A program made the position numbers and the translations under genes. From contig JAGQDJ010000030.1 of the NCBI GenBank assembly GCA_022885665.1, forward strand, positions 248,001 to 312,000: DNA of 64,000 nt. The letters run 5' to 3'. Source of the stretch: Triops longicaudatus (Eukaryota > Arthropoda > Branchiopoda > Notostraca > Triopsidae). Shown one piece after another: positions 37,992 through 51,400 of this stretch. The notes under the pieces were generated by a model, which searched no databases, was not told the DNA's origin, and worked only from the letters and a program-made list of their open reading frames with translations. Each line of letters starts with the position of its first letter. The first letter of the stretch is position 1.

Positions 37992-40900
37992 GCATTCTGC
38001 CGTCGAAAATTTCACGGCAAATTACGGCATTTTTTAAACTATTTCAGTGAAATATCTGAACAGGTCTCTATTGTCGAAAAACTATCGAAAAATATTTCAC
38101 TGTTTTCGCTATATTTTCCTGAAAACTCCAATTTCCAACGTTATTTAATTTAACTGGCCTTATTTTTGGAGAAATTATCGTTAGGACTACTGAATGTAAT
38201 ACTAGTAAGTATTATAAGTGATTAGTCTCTGAAACACAATTACGAGTGATGTAAAAGAGCCTGAGTTAGGTCCATTATTATGCTCTTGTGTTCTCGAAAC
38301 AGATTGGCCGCGTTTGCGGATGTTGGTGCAAGGATCTTCAGGTCTTTTTCTTTTTGGGGTCGATGAAGCTTGAAGCGTTGAGGGAATGTTGAGCTAGTGG
38401 CGTTGCTTTTCCACCTGAGATCGAACGGCTTGATAAAACTTTACTCAGGTACACGAGGACGAACCGAACCAACGAACAAGAGAAAACTCGAGAAAGAGCG
38501 AGATGTTAAGGGGGGCCAGGGTGAACTTGCAGCTTTTCGCACCCCCATTCAACCAGCAGCTTTGCTTTTGTGCGCTCTATTGTACATAACAATAGACCCC
38601 ACTCACCTTACGATGAGTTTGATTTACGATTATGCACACAGGACATCTCTAGCTTGATCTTTAAGATAAATAAACCTTGCGACAGATGTTAGTGGTACAA
38701 ACAACATAAAGGTTGGGTGCTGGAGTGTTTGAAACGGGTTGATTATTTATTTTGTTACCGTTTTTGTATCATCGACCGTTTCACCACAATAGGCGTAAGC
38801 CGACGCGGGTACTGAAATAAAAAAAATAAAAAAAAAATAAAAAAAAACATTAAGGCTTACGTTACCAGGGTCGTTTGACAACGAAAGTTTCCCCGCTGAT
38901 TTTAGAAAAACATCCAAAGGTAGCGAATATAAGACTTTTGTGACGAATTATATTTAAGAATTACGTTATTATCACATAAGAATTACATTTTCGATGTTTT
39001 TAATTCGATTTTTAGTGTACTGAATCATGGAGAGAGTTTCAATTAATTTTTATTAAATAGATAGTAAAGCCAATTAAGGAACAGGCGAAAGTCATTGTTG
39101 AAATCGACGTTAGTTTTTCGTTAAATATTTTCCTTTACTTTTGCTGATTTTATATTAAAGAAACGAAACACAAAAGTTAATGCAAATGTTAAATTGAACA
39201 TTAATTTAAGTATTTCCTTTATTTTTGCTAAATTTTAAATATTTAGTACTAAAATAACTCCTATAAGCTCGTTGTCATTTAACCATTGGTTTCTGTGTGA
39301 ACTTGAAGTTATAGCGTAACTGTGGTTTTGCGTGCGTTGTAAGAAGCCTTTTGATTGTAAAGCGGGTTATTATTGACGGTTGCAGTGCTTTTAGAGTCAT
39401 TAATGCTCCGCCCTGAAGTTAGCACTCTGAGCAGTTGCATTTTTAGTTAGTTTGTTCTGTATGCTTGACCTGTTTTCCGCCCAGGTGGATCGCGTTTTCT
39501 GCCCCAAAGTATAATCAACAAGCGGCTTTTCGCTTGTTTGCATTTTGCAATATTTTACAGTGTTTACTAATTAGTCATGCCGAGCAAGTTGGCGGAATGC
39601 AACTCGCCTCCTTTAATGGTGATATGCAAGACACGTTTCACTATCCCAAGCTCGAAATAAAAAATATATATATAAAAAAATCTCTAGTGCAAAAGCCAGC
39701 TTGATCTTTTCCACCTGTTTTTGGGTCTATGTATGAATTCCTGTGGAAAAGAAGAGAACGAGAAGCCCAGCTGTTATGTTAAAAAAAAAGGCTTGAGAAA
39801 GAGCGTCGTGTTTCGTTTTAAAACATTTTTAATAGCCTTACAGAAAAGGTGTAATGTCCATAAAGGGGCGGAGCTGACCACAAAGACAAGCCCCAAAGGT
39901 TGGGTAAAAAGGGAGTCCAGCTTGTAAGCCCTACGACAGGTACTCATTAACAAACCCAAGCTGCTCTCGATTTATGATATCGTTGGCAAGTGCATAACAA
40001 CATAACGACATCGCAACCAACACGGAAAACACAAAGAGCCAACACAAAGCACTCAACAGTGACAAAACCTTTCCTTTATTCGCTCCTCAACTCCTTTCTC
40101 TTGTCGCTTATTTTTCTTTTTCGTATGCTAAAATACTGCGTAACAATCGTCCGTTTCTTCTAAAAATATTGAGCGATTAGAAAAGTAAAGCCCAATTATA
40201 TATAAAAAATATATTAAAGTACTAAAATTACCCATATACTAAAAAATAGCAAATAAAATATTAAAAATAAAATATAAAAAATATAAAATAAATAATAAAA
40301 AATTAAAAACTATTGTCACGCCAATTTTTGTTAATTGTTTCGTTTTAACGTAGTTTCCATTTTGGTCTCCCGCACCCTTAGTTTGTGAACTAGTGAAAGT
40401 CACTTCTCGGAAACCAAAGGGACTCCGTTGATTTCGTTTGTGTTAAAAAGAAGCCATATAAAGGCGTCGACAGAGAAACTGGAGAAAAGAAGCTACAGAG
40501 CGAGTGGAGATTATATGTCAGTGGCGATTACAGATTCCGTTGGCTAGCTCAACATTAGTCTTTATGTTTCTTAGCAAGATCAGGGCCCCGTGAAAGACCA
40601 CGTCGTTGCAAAACCCAACCAACTGTTAGTTAGTGACGTGACATTATATTAAAATAAATGTAATAAGTATACGGTATATCTTATATTTGTTGCTATTTTA
40701 TCGCTATTTATATTTCTTAAAACTTCTGAAATCTGTATAAAATCTTGTGTTTCGTTTTAAGGTAGGTTTTTCTACAACTTCGTAACATATACCTTATGGG
40801 AGAGTTTACACATGGGTATTTTTTGCACAAATTCTCGAATACCGTTACGCATTTTGTGCCGAATTCTTGATAGTGTTTTAGCATTGGTACCGAAACGTTT

Positions 40901-42450
40901 TTAGGAAAGCATTTGATAAATCTTTAATTAATAAATGAAAAAAAATAGAAAGTGAAGTAAATACGAACGAAGTTTTACCTCGCGTATAGCCTATTAAAAA
41001 ATCTCAAAATTTTCGGAAAAGTCATTACATTTAAGATATAGCGGTGTTATTACCACTTACATTACCTTTTAACTTCAGCGATTGTTTAAATCTAATACAG
41101 CGAAATGTTGAAGATTAATTGTTTGAGGAAGGAAATCGTTCAGAAATTACGCCAAGAAATGTCTCTTTTCGCGGTTGACTCGTCGCGTTCGACACGCCAG
41201 GTTTTCCGAATCTTCACCCCCTGTGCCTCCCCTCCATAAAATCAGCACCAGCTGGGGTGGATTGGGCTTGCCAATGTTACTGGTAGTCAAGGGGCTGGCT
41301 AGACACTATAAAACTTGTCCCAGGGACCCCCTCGTTTGCTTAATGCATGTGATTATAACCCTCTGATGAGTTCTTCATGCTCTTTTCCTTCTTCCTTCCT
41401 CCCTCTTTGCCGTATACCGTAAATATAGCCTCCCATGTACTGTATAGTAAGCTTCAGTGTTGCAATACCGAAGAGTACCGGCCGTAGCCACCCGAAGCAG
41501 AGCTCCTAGGGCCCACTGAGATCAGAACTCAGTGAACTGAAAAATAAGGTTTGCTGTGGATAGAGAGATGAAACTCGTGATGCGTATCCTTGCTCTGTGT
41601 AGCCCCAAACCCACCTCATCTCCGTCCCTTTTCCTTCCTCCCTGTGTTACTACACAAACCGGAGATCAAAATCTTCCGGAGTTCCATTGTCATACTCTCC
41701 TTAAGAAAGAAAACATTCCTGCGCTAAAACACCGCAAATTCAGATATATTCACTTCCGTATTTACTAGAAATTCCGTAGTTTCGTAGTTTCGAGTTTTGT
41801 CGTATTTTTTATAATTTTGAAGATAAAGATTAACTGTTAAGAATTTTCGCACATTGTGTTAGTTTTAATGTCAGTATAACATTATAAGTATGTTCAGAAG
41901 CACATTTTCAACGAAAGGTTCGGAATTTCCACGAAGCTTGGAAACAGAATTTGACAACGCGTTAGTTTTCATTTTTGAAGTTTTTAATAGAGCACTAAAC
42001 GTTGTGGATATTTTCGTGATTGTACTGGTCTCTATTATAGAATGTAACCTAGTTTTTCTTTCATATTTACAGGTTTTATTATTTTAGATTTATTTTTGTA
42101 CAAATTTTATGTTTTACAGTTTTTTTTACAATTTTATTTTATTTATTTCTGCCTTTTTTATTATTTTATATTTTTAGACAACCATCATAGGCACGGCTAA
42201 TTGACGGTCTCATAAATTTTGGATTCTTTAAGCGATATAATATTCAGTTTAACGAACGAGAAACAGTTAACTAACAGTGTTTAAAGATTCATTTTACCAG
42301 TAAATAGTTTTTCCATTGGTGTTTATTATGCGATAACGATTGCAGGAAATACTACGGAGGAAAACATGGGATTTCCACGATTTTCTGTTTTAATTTTCAG
42401 TATCAATAGTTGTCAGTTTGCTTGATTTTTTATTATTATTTTCTTTTATA

Positions 42451-42495
<45 letters not shown>

Positions 42496-45400
42496 TTGCT
42501 TGTTCGTTTCTTATTATTAGTATTATTTTATTTTAATTTTAATTTATTTTTGTTTATTTATTATTATTTATTTATTTTTATTTATTTATTTTTTGAGTGT
42601 GTGGATACCAGTGTAGGTCGAAGTTTGCTTGATTAAGTGAACTGAAGGTACTAGATTTACGCGTAACATCTGGTTTTTTCAACAAAGGAGTTTTAGATAG
42701 ACAGAAAGAACGAGCTACCTATAACCAGATGTATAATAGAATCTGTTCCTTTTGCTTTACTTTGCCCCCTTTTTTGAATATTGTTCCGAGTGTACGGGTT
42801 GATAGTTACATATTGGTGATCCGTGCCCAGTCGGGAAGGAAAAGGCGGAGTAATGGGAAGAGAATTACTAGATATGTTTATGGACTGTTGTAGGGCTATT
42901 GTAAAGCGTAGACTAGTATAACAAGCCTCCCCTCTTCTACTTTTTCCGTGTTGGTAATAGAGAGAAGGAAGGGCTATTGTCCACTCTTAAGCTATAAACA
43001 CCTTCAGTTTCCCTTGCTCTGCATGGGAGGTCCTCCAGCGCTTCCCTTTCGCCATATCCTATGACTATTTATTACAGAGGATATATTTATGAAACTACTC
43101 AAGTTCATGATCCATGGAAAAGGATTTAGCGATTTAAACCCTTTTTCAAGTACTCGATAACAATACTTTACCCCGAAATTCGATGCTACATATTTTTCCT
43201 CATTTTTCTGATTCAATAGAAAATTCTAAAGAAAGATGAAACCTTGATCATTGTAATAAGGTTTAGATCATTGAAATAAGTCGTAGGTATCTTTTGATCA
43301 GTTTGATCTAGGTTTAATGCTTGCACCTTTTTGTCTATGAAATATAACGCAGACCACCCTGCAGGCTTTGTTGTATAAAAGCGTCTAGTTTTAATAGTAA
43401 GCTAGGAGAGCGTAATGCGAATACGGATTCCGTCGCTGAAACGAGAGGGACTTTTAATCTGATAAGTGCTGGGCATAACCCTCAATTACGGATTCCAGTT
43501 TCACAAGTACCTGAACTTGTCTTGGAGTGGCTTCCTTCTTTTTTCGTTCACTTCATTTTGAGAACTTCGGTGATTCCGGTTTAGGCAGTCAGCTTTTGGT
43601 ACCGTGATACTTAACAACACAGTGGTACCCCGTTTAACGAACTTAATCCGTTCCTGGACAGCGTTCGGGGAAAGAAGTGTTCGTTACAAGGAACGCTATT
43701 TCCCATAAGATTCAATAGAGATCATTTTAATCCGTTCCTGATCCGGCAGTGTATGAGTCGTTTTTCGCGTACAAGTTCGTTATACAAGTTGTTTGCTTTA
43801 CGACGTGTTCGTTAAACGGGGTACCACTGTACTTAAGAATTGTAAGCAAGTCGAAGTCGTGAGTTTATACAAATTAAAATTGGTTTTTGGATGCTTGGAC
43901 AAATTTTCGAAAAATAATCAAATTAACTGGGTGTTACTGTAGTATATTTTATTAGATGTACAACATATTACTGTACAAAGTTCGTCTACTCTTTGAAGTT
44001 AAAATGTCTCAGTTTACGTACTCTCCAGATGTAAAACCTTCTGGTTATCAGAGATCAAAGCTGTTGGAGCTAATAGGCCGAATTTCTCTATGGCAACGAA
44101 CCCGGTAAACTCAGATTACTATGTTAAATAGGAAGACAGCTTTAATACAATTGCTAGAGAAGTTTTGGAATGCAAGGAGGATGTTGCAGCACTTGAAGTG
44201 TGTAAAGCCAAGATAAAGACTGCAATCGCGTTTAGGTCTATAGAAAACGTAAAGTGTTCTAAATTAGGGATTTTTGTAATAAGTTTCTGTTAATAACTTC
44301 ATTAAAACTTTCGAAACAAGAAAGTCAATGTCATGTACATTGTCCACTTTAAGAAGTCGCAAATTTTTCATTTGAATTAGTTTTAGTCAGTTCACTTGTT
44401 CGATCAACGTTTACTTGTCCAACCTTAAACATAGAAGTGTATGTTATGATATAAAAAATCTAAGTTATGATATAAATCTCTAATCTGTAAGTTATGGTAT
44501 AAAAAATTGTTCATTGTATCTATTGTTAATTGTGATTTCATAGAGAATGGTCTATTTTTTAAAAATGTGGGTAAAATTCGCAATTTCTGATTAAATTCCC
44601 AAAAGACAGGTGTTAGTTTGCAGAAATTGATAATAAGTCTATGATGCAGATTTTTCTTGACATTTTTGGTGAAATTCTGTCTACAAGATCCATTTATACG
44701 CTTGTGCTCAGTGTTACGCGAGAATTTAGCGAGATTTTCCAGGGCTAAGTTACGGTCTAATGGGAACTCGAGCATATGTTGCTGCTCGGTTAGTCCGTAC
44801 ACACACCGGAAAACTTTAGCGCGACAGTAAATCGCAGGTGTGCAGGATAGAGCCTGGTTTCTCCCCTTGAAATGGTCTCTGAAGTAATTGAACTCATTGT
44901 TCGCGTTAATTGAAACGTCAGAACGCTGTGTTACATTCATTTTATCCTCTGAAAATCATTTTCTGGGCCTAAAATATGTTTAGCGTTTGATATTGTCGAA
45001 TTAAGTCCTACCTACCAAATCTCGAAATATTTTACGGTCCCAAATTCTTCAGTTTTAATGTTGTTAGACTAGTGGAACAATAGTCCACAATAGTCAAAGT
45101 GTTTAAACTTGGTAACGCTTGAAATTTACCAAATCGAAACTGAAACAAGCTAACTAATATAAATAGCAATTAATCCGAAAACTTCTCAAATTTGCCAGAA
45201 ACTGTAACAAAATGTACTAAGAATAAGTGCAAGTCTGAGAAACGCTTGAAAGTGTTAATATCAAAGCAATGAAAGTCAGTCAAATGTTCTAAGTCTTTCG
45301 GTATGTATTATACAACGTTTTACACTGGAATTCTTTGCACAGTTGAAGTTTTAAAGCTGAGAACCTCTTTTACACGGAAAGAAGCCACGTTTTAACCAAG

Positions 45401-48400
45401 GGATAAACTTTTAATTGTTGCAAGCGTGTACTCCCGTTGCGTGTTTCTTAGCGTCAGAACTGCCGCAAGTAATTCGAGTAAGAGTGAAGGTAGGACTTAG
45501 AGTAGTACACTGGATCAAATTCGCTCCGTTCACAAGTATCATTGAAGAATCGTCATCACTCTTAAATTTGTATCATATAACGTGTGTCGTTAAGACATTT
45601 TCCTCATTAACACATTGCAACACATTTCGTTCTCTTCCACTTCCACAGCATGACTATAACGTTAAATGTATGCTCTATCACTTTTTGCATAATGTACAAG
45701 CAAGAAAGCATTTTGGTGGAACCACAAACTCTGGACAGGCAAAAAAACAACAAGAGCTAGGAAGCAAACCAAGTTTGCTCACAATTTTTCGAGAGACCGC
45801 GAGTTAGTGAGCAACTCCCGGGTGAGTCTCCAAGCTTGCTTGGCCGCGTTTTCGAGCGAAGCCGGCGGTTTCCCGCGGAACAGGTCCAGCGAGGGTAAAA
45901 AATAGTGCGGACACCGCCGACATTGCAAGCAGGAAATTAATTGTAGCAAAATGCCATTGATCCGGTCGCCTAAGCAACTTTCGTCCCATTCGAGCTCCCG
46001 CGGGTGTTTCTCGCATTCGTACAATAGCAACGTTTTCAAGATGTAGCAAGTGACCGGATTGCCCGGGATGTCCAGGTGACGGTCCCGGAGCGTTTTGAGA
46101 ATACTGAGGCATTTTCGGCGACAGCCTCCCACTAGCAGCCGATTCTCGGCTTCGAGGAAACTCAAAACCCAGGCGTCACCTTCCATGGCTGATTGCTTGC
46201 CTGTCATCGAGGGACATTCTTTGGACAGCAGGTCGAACCCTTCCGTTTTCACATCAGCCACCAAACCGGGATGGGGCCACGGCATGTGCGGAATGGGCCA
46301 ATGGGCCGCTGAGCGGGGCCACACACCTGAGCATTTAAACGCCGGGGTGATTTGCACAATAAACCGCTCGCGGATGCGTAATTTCACCTCGGTGGTATCG
46401 GCCACCATTTTCACAATGTCCCGGTACGCACATTTGTCACAAGCTTGCGCCACTAAAGTCTGGAATCGCGAGCGAATCTTACGCGCGGACAAGTAGCCCG
46501 ACGCGGTGATAAACTCGACCCAGAGCGACATGGATCTCTTGCGGCCGTCGCTGAGTTTTAACACCGCGCAACCCGGTAAAGTGCCGTCGTCTACGAAATT
46601 AAAAACGCCCATTTGGTTGAGGTACAACACGACTTCGAACTCCGTAGGCGAGATGACGTCCAAGCCTTCGAAACGGCCGTTGCATTCGGCTAAAGAGGAG
46701 ATGAACCGGGGTTCTTGGACCTCGACTTCTTTTAAAACGTCTTGCACCACTTTGCAGATCTCACGCAGCGTTTTGGCCACTTGGCCTTTGCGCGTTTGCA
46801 CTTTTTCGCCGTAGTACTTGTTCAGCTGGTACAACAGCTTGGACTGAGCGGCCATCATATCCGAAGGGACCAACATGGTGTATTCCTCAAATTTTTCTTT
46901 CTGGAGTACAGAAAATCACGAGCTTAGCTCTGCAGTATTACGTAGCAAACGCGTACGCATCAGAGCCCTTAATGAAAACTTATGGGCACTTAAAAGCACG
47001 TGGGAATACGCAAACTGTTAGTAGATCCAGGCGTTAAACAGTCGAAGTTGGAATTCCAGGTTCTTCAGTATTTCATGGAATTTTATTCCATTTTCAAGCT
47101 TAAATCGCAGTTGAATTTCATAGAATTTTGGTATAACACGGGATACTCTTCTGGATTTTTTGAAATCTAATTTTATTATTATTTTTGGTACTTGTAGTGG
47201 AATCTTCTGGATCCAAGATTCTTGGCTTTTAGGTTAACATTGAACACTATGTAGAGGTAGGCCACTGGTTTGCTCCTTATTATCGATAGCTGGCGAAAGG
47301 ACCTCAGACCTGTTCTGACAGCTCAGAGCAACTGTGAAGAGGTTGTTTAGGATCAGGCAAGTCGTGGGGCCACCCGCATCAGTTAAACTTTACCGGGGGT
47401 TCGAAAAGGACGTTTCGTCTCGAGGGCTCTTGGAGCTGAGCCACAAAGCCAGGCTCCGCCTCTTGTCTTGGTCATGCATGACTAAAACGCAGTAGGATTG
47501 GCTGTCACGCGGCTAAGTGGGCGGGGCTTGCGTTGCACGATGCTTACATGACGGACCAGTGATCTTGCGGCAACTGGCGTGGAAACCGCGCAGCCTCCTG
47601 GTTTTTCTTCTCGTTTTTCTTCATTGGAAAAAAAACGAGATGTGTCAACGGTATACGAGTACCGTTCGCTTTGGATTTTTCCGTTCTGTAGGGATTTTAC
47701 CGTTCTGTAGGGATTTTTTTTTTATTTTTCGGAGAGGTTGTGCGTGAATCAAATTGATGGACTGTCGCGTTTTACATGTCCGGACCTTGAGGGGGGAAAT
47801 AGGGAAATTTAATCCCGAGGGTTTTAGTTTGAACAAGTTTGACTACCGTCGAGGAATTAAGCCGAAACAGAATTGTGACACGCGATAAACGCGTTGGACC
47901 TAGCTTTTAATACAATTCCAACCTTGGCTTAACGGTTTACACAGTTTTGGGGCTAAGTGACGAAATTGAGGGTTCGAATTCAGTTCGTGTTGGTTTTATT
48001 TTTTGTGCTTTTTGTCGTTGTATTTGTTCCCTTACTTGTTTTACAATGAAACTTATTACAATAAAAACGTATTGTAGCTAAACGTTAACGTACAGCGATT
48101 ATAACGAGCAAAAAGCTTTTATTACAGTGTATAACTGGATATAATGGACAAACTTTAAGTGTCCTTGGTGTACGTTATAGCGAGGCTGTACTGTAGTATT
48201 GCTTAATTTATCTGTATATTTTATCTGTATATTTTTGTATCAGTATATTTTTGTACTATATGAGTGTGTTTACTAGTTGGAACGCTTACTGAGTTGTTTA
48301 TACGTTTACTTGAAAATAGTCGATTATTTTTAACAAAAACATGCATGAAGTAGGTACTTTCATACTCGTTATAACGAACAGAAGAACTACACGATGTATA

Positions 48401-51400
48401 CAAAGTTCATTATGTCGGACGTTTTTCGCAAATTTACTCAAACGAGGACATTAAATTCGTCCATTATAGCAGATTTTTTGTTTTAAAGCTTGTTATACGT
48501 TGATTCTACCGTAAATATTATCAGATAAAAGCAATATTTCTATTAAGTGGTATACTTGATCTTGTATTTAGATTTTTGTAACTAGGTGTCGTATTTCAAG
48601 AAAGCAGAAAATGAAATTGGCTCATACGCAGGAATTTGAATTGGCTCATAAAATTAAGCTTTGTAATTAATTAAACTATTTATTCAGGTATTTTATAGTG
48701 CGTTTTTCAATTATTTCACTGTTAATTCATCTTTTGTTTCTGTTTTGTTTGTTTTTAAGCTAATTTTGTGTATTAAAGACGAGCTTGAGATGTCAATACA
48801 GTGTAATAGTTTTCCAGCATATTTTATTGATATTTGGACTTGAATATCTTTTTCTTGTAATAAAATTGCGATATTGATTCGAGGGCCATTAGTTTCGGCT
48901 TAATAGCATTGTTCGAGCCAAGAATATCAGGAATGGTAAACGGGAAGGGCTCAAACCGAAAATATTAGTAAGGTTGCTACGAAAGAGTGAGTGGTGTTAG
49001 AAGGAGCAGAAGAGGAAGGGGTCACAATCGGATTACGGCTTTGCGTTGCTAAGCAACGGTGTCAGGTCCTCTCCGTCTTGTTCTTCCCAGCGTGTCCCAC
49101 CACCGTACAGCGTTTCACGTCTTAAGTCAAGCAAACAACGACATCCCCTTGCCTGCTTTCTTTTTCCGGGATGAAAAATTATACACGGACATTATGTTTG
49201 CCTGAAAGAACCCGCTTGTCTCATAACAAACAAGAACTTAGACAAACCCAGGAAGAAAATCGTGCTCTATGCACGAAATAAAATGACCCTAGAATTGTTA
49301 TGAACTGGAAAAATGTCTTTAAAAAATTAAAATGATGGCAAAAATGAAAAATGAAAATGATGGCAACGAGCATTAGCTAACCTATATTTCGAGTTCGATT
49401 AATTAAGCTTTTTTATTTATTTATTTTTATTTTAGTTTTTGCTTTCAGAAAGAATATTTTAGCAATGCATTAGACAGTGTGATTTAAAACCTATTGCGTG
49501 AATTCTCACATTTTGACACTTTATAGTGATTAAACTCATTGATCCTCGAATTTCTTGTCATGATTGCAACTTTTTTTAACACTAAGTCGTTGTAACCCAA
49601 AACCTACAGTCGGCGTCCTTCAAGTCACTATTGCCTCCCATTGATTGCAATTATTGTATACTGAAATAAGAAAAGCCTAAATCAACCTAGTCCTCTTTCA
49701 AGAGGGGAAAAAGCTCGCACGGACACTCGCCCGAATGAAAACTGAGTACCCGGGCTTACTTAGCTTTCGTCTCAAATTACTTCCCAGCTTAAGGACTTGA
49801 TTTGGCTGGTTCGCGTTTTCCATTCTCATTCTTCCTTCCCTGTATGCCCAAATCTTCCCGAATACCCTTCGTTTAAGAGCAAAAATAAATCCCTATAGAT
49901 CAAGAACCATTCTCTTCGCATCAGAAATAAGCCAACAACGTAAATCCGACACTAAGGGTGTATTTAGTATTATGAAGTATTTATGCCATTCGGCACTTTC
50001 CTGTCACAAGCACTAATGTTTCCTCATTTACCATTCGTCTTCATTTATTGTTAGCCGCGGCTCCATAACAGTATTAAAAACTTTTTTGATGTATTTATCA
50101 CCCACGATATTCTTTCCCCCCTTTATTTTGGGAAACATTCGCTAAAGTACATGCAAAGTCATTGCTCTTTCTGATGAATACCAGTAGCGAGCCAAAAGGC
50201 TGAGAAGAGGGAGCACAAGAGGGTTGTAATCAAATTATGAACACCCCCCCCCCCCCTTTCTCCTTAATCGAATGTTGATGCTACTGTTGCTCTGGCTCCA
50301 CTCCACTGGTAATAGCACCCGAGGGAACTTGACTGCTCTTATGTTACGTATATATGTACACACATAACAACAACGCAGTAACATGTCTTTTTTCACTCGC
50401 GAGGGGCACGTTGGCACTATACACCCTTGTCTGTGTACCCAGGGCTGCGGAACCAAGATTTTCCCCAATCTCCCAACAATGGCATTGTTGCAAGATTCCC
50501 CAGCGGGTTAATTTGTCCTGCATCGAGGCCTAAATAACATTCCAAGTCACGCTTTCGTTTACCCTTTACGACTCTTTAAAAAAAGAAAAAAAAATAGTTT
50601 TGAAAATTGGAACGAGAAAAGAAGAAATTTATCAATGTTTGAACAGCCTCGCATTCACAGCCGTCGTGAGAATAAAATAGCTAGAAAATTACTTTGCAAG
50701 GCAAAAGAAGAAAACAGGCGTTAGGCTTATTTCCTTGCGTGCTTTATCTCGATGAAATGTATTAACCTATCTAGTCAAACAAGTGGAGGGTAGTTTACAC
50801 ACAAAAAGGCCTTACGAGGGTTAAGTATCGGAGATTCAAGGTTATGTTCAGTTAGGATTTAGCTCACTATCATTAGACCGTATTATAATACGGGCAACTA
50901 TAATTGATTATTTTCAGCTTTGAAATTACAGTTGACAGAAAAGAAAATTGGAGAATAATTTGCTAAATCGTACTTAAAGTTTCGATTTCAGCGATTCTAT
51001 TAATGTATTCACGCAAAACTAAGCGGTTTAATATATTTTTACATTGAAATTTCGATACGCAACGCTGATTACCGACAAGCAAAGCCTTTATTTAATTTTA
51101 TAGTTAATTTAGCTTATTTGGTCTAGAAACTTGTATTGCTACATTTGTACCTCGTGTACATTTATACATTTATCATTAGCTGAAGCAAAAGCTCATTATT
51201 GTGCGTATTGAAAATCTCTTGGTTTGATAGTCTTCACAAAGGTAAACGATTTAAGTCTCGTGTTATAGCTTTTGACTTTTTCAAACGTATGTGTCATTCC
51301 ATGAAAGTCACAATTCTCTAAATGTCTTCGATTGGCATTTCTTTTTGTATAGTACATGTAATGGTTAATGAACTCGAAAAACAAAGGGAAAGGTTGAGAT

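Larger units (their letters stand above)
27909..45778 (+). other. nbea giant intron 36, part upstream of mab-21
   Basis: This is 17.9 kb without a recognisable nbea exon. It is mainly AT-rich with simple repeats (29835-29890, 30045-30310, 32585-32790, 35270-35485, 42450-42495), a 35-A run (37953-37987) and dispersed repeats. Several islands are less AT-rich: 29380-29525, 30595-30910, 33030-33120, 34950-35180, 36540-36860, 39380-39500, 39845-39910 and 41160-41600. I read these as candidate regulatory elements of the nested gene. No island carries a coding frame I recognise. Confidence 0.8.

Noticed and set aside
45415..45807. 130-codon plus-strand frame ending inside the mab-21 3' end.
   Set aside because: No recognisable family; its end overlaps the conserved mab-21 C-terminus in antisense, so coding constraint on this strand is unlikely.
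46095..46814. Plus-strand open frames of 133 and 102 codons.
   Set aside because: Antisense shadows of the GC-rich mab-21 coding sequence.
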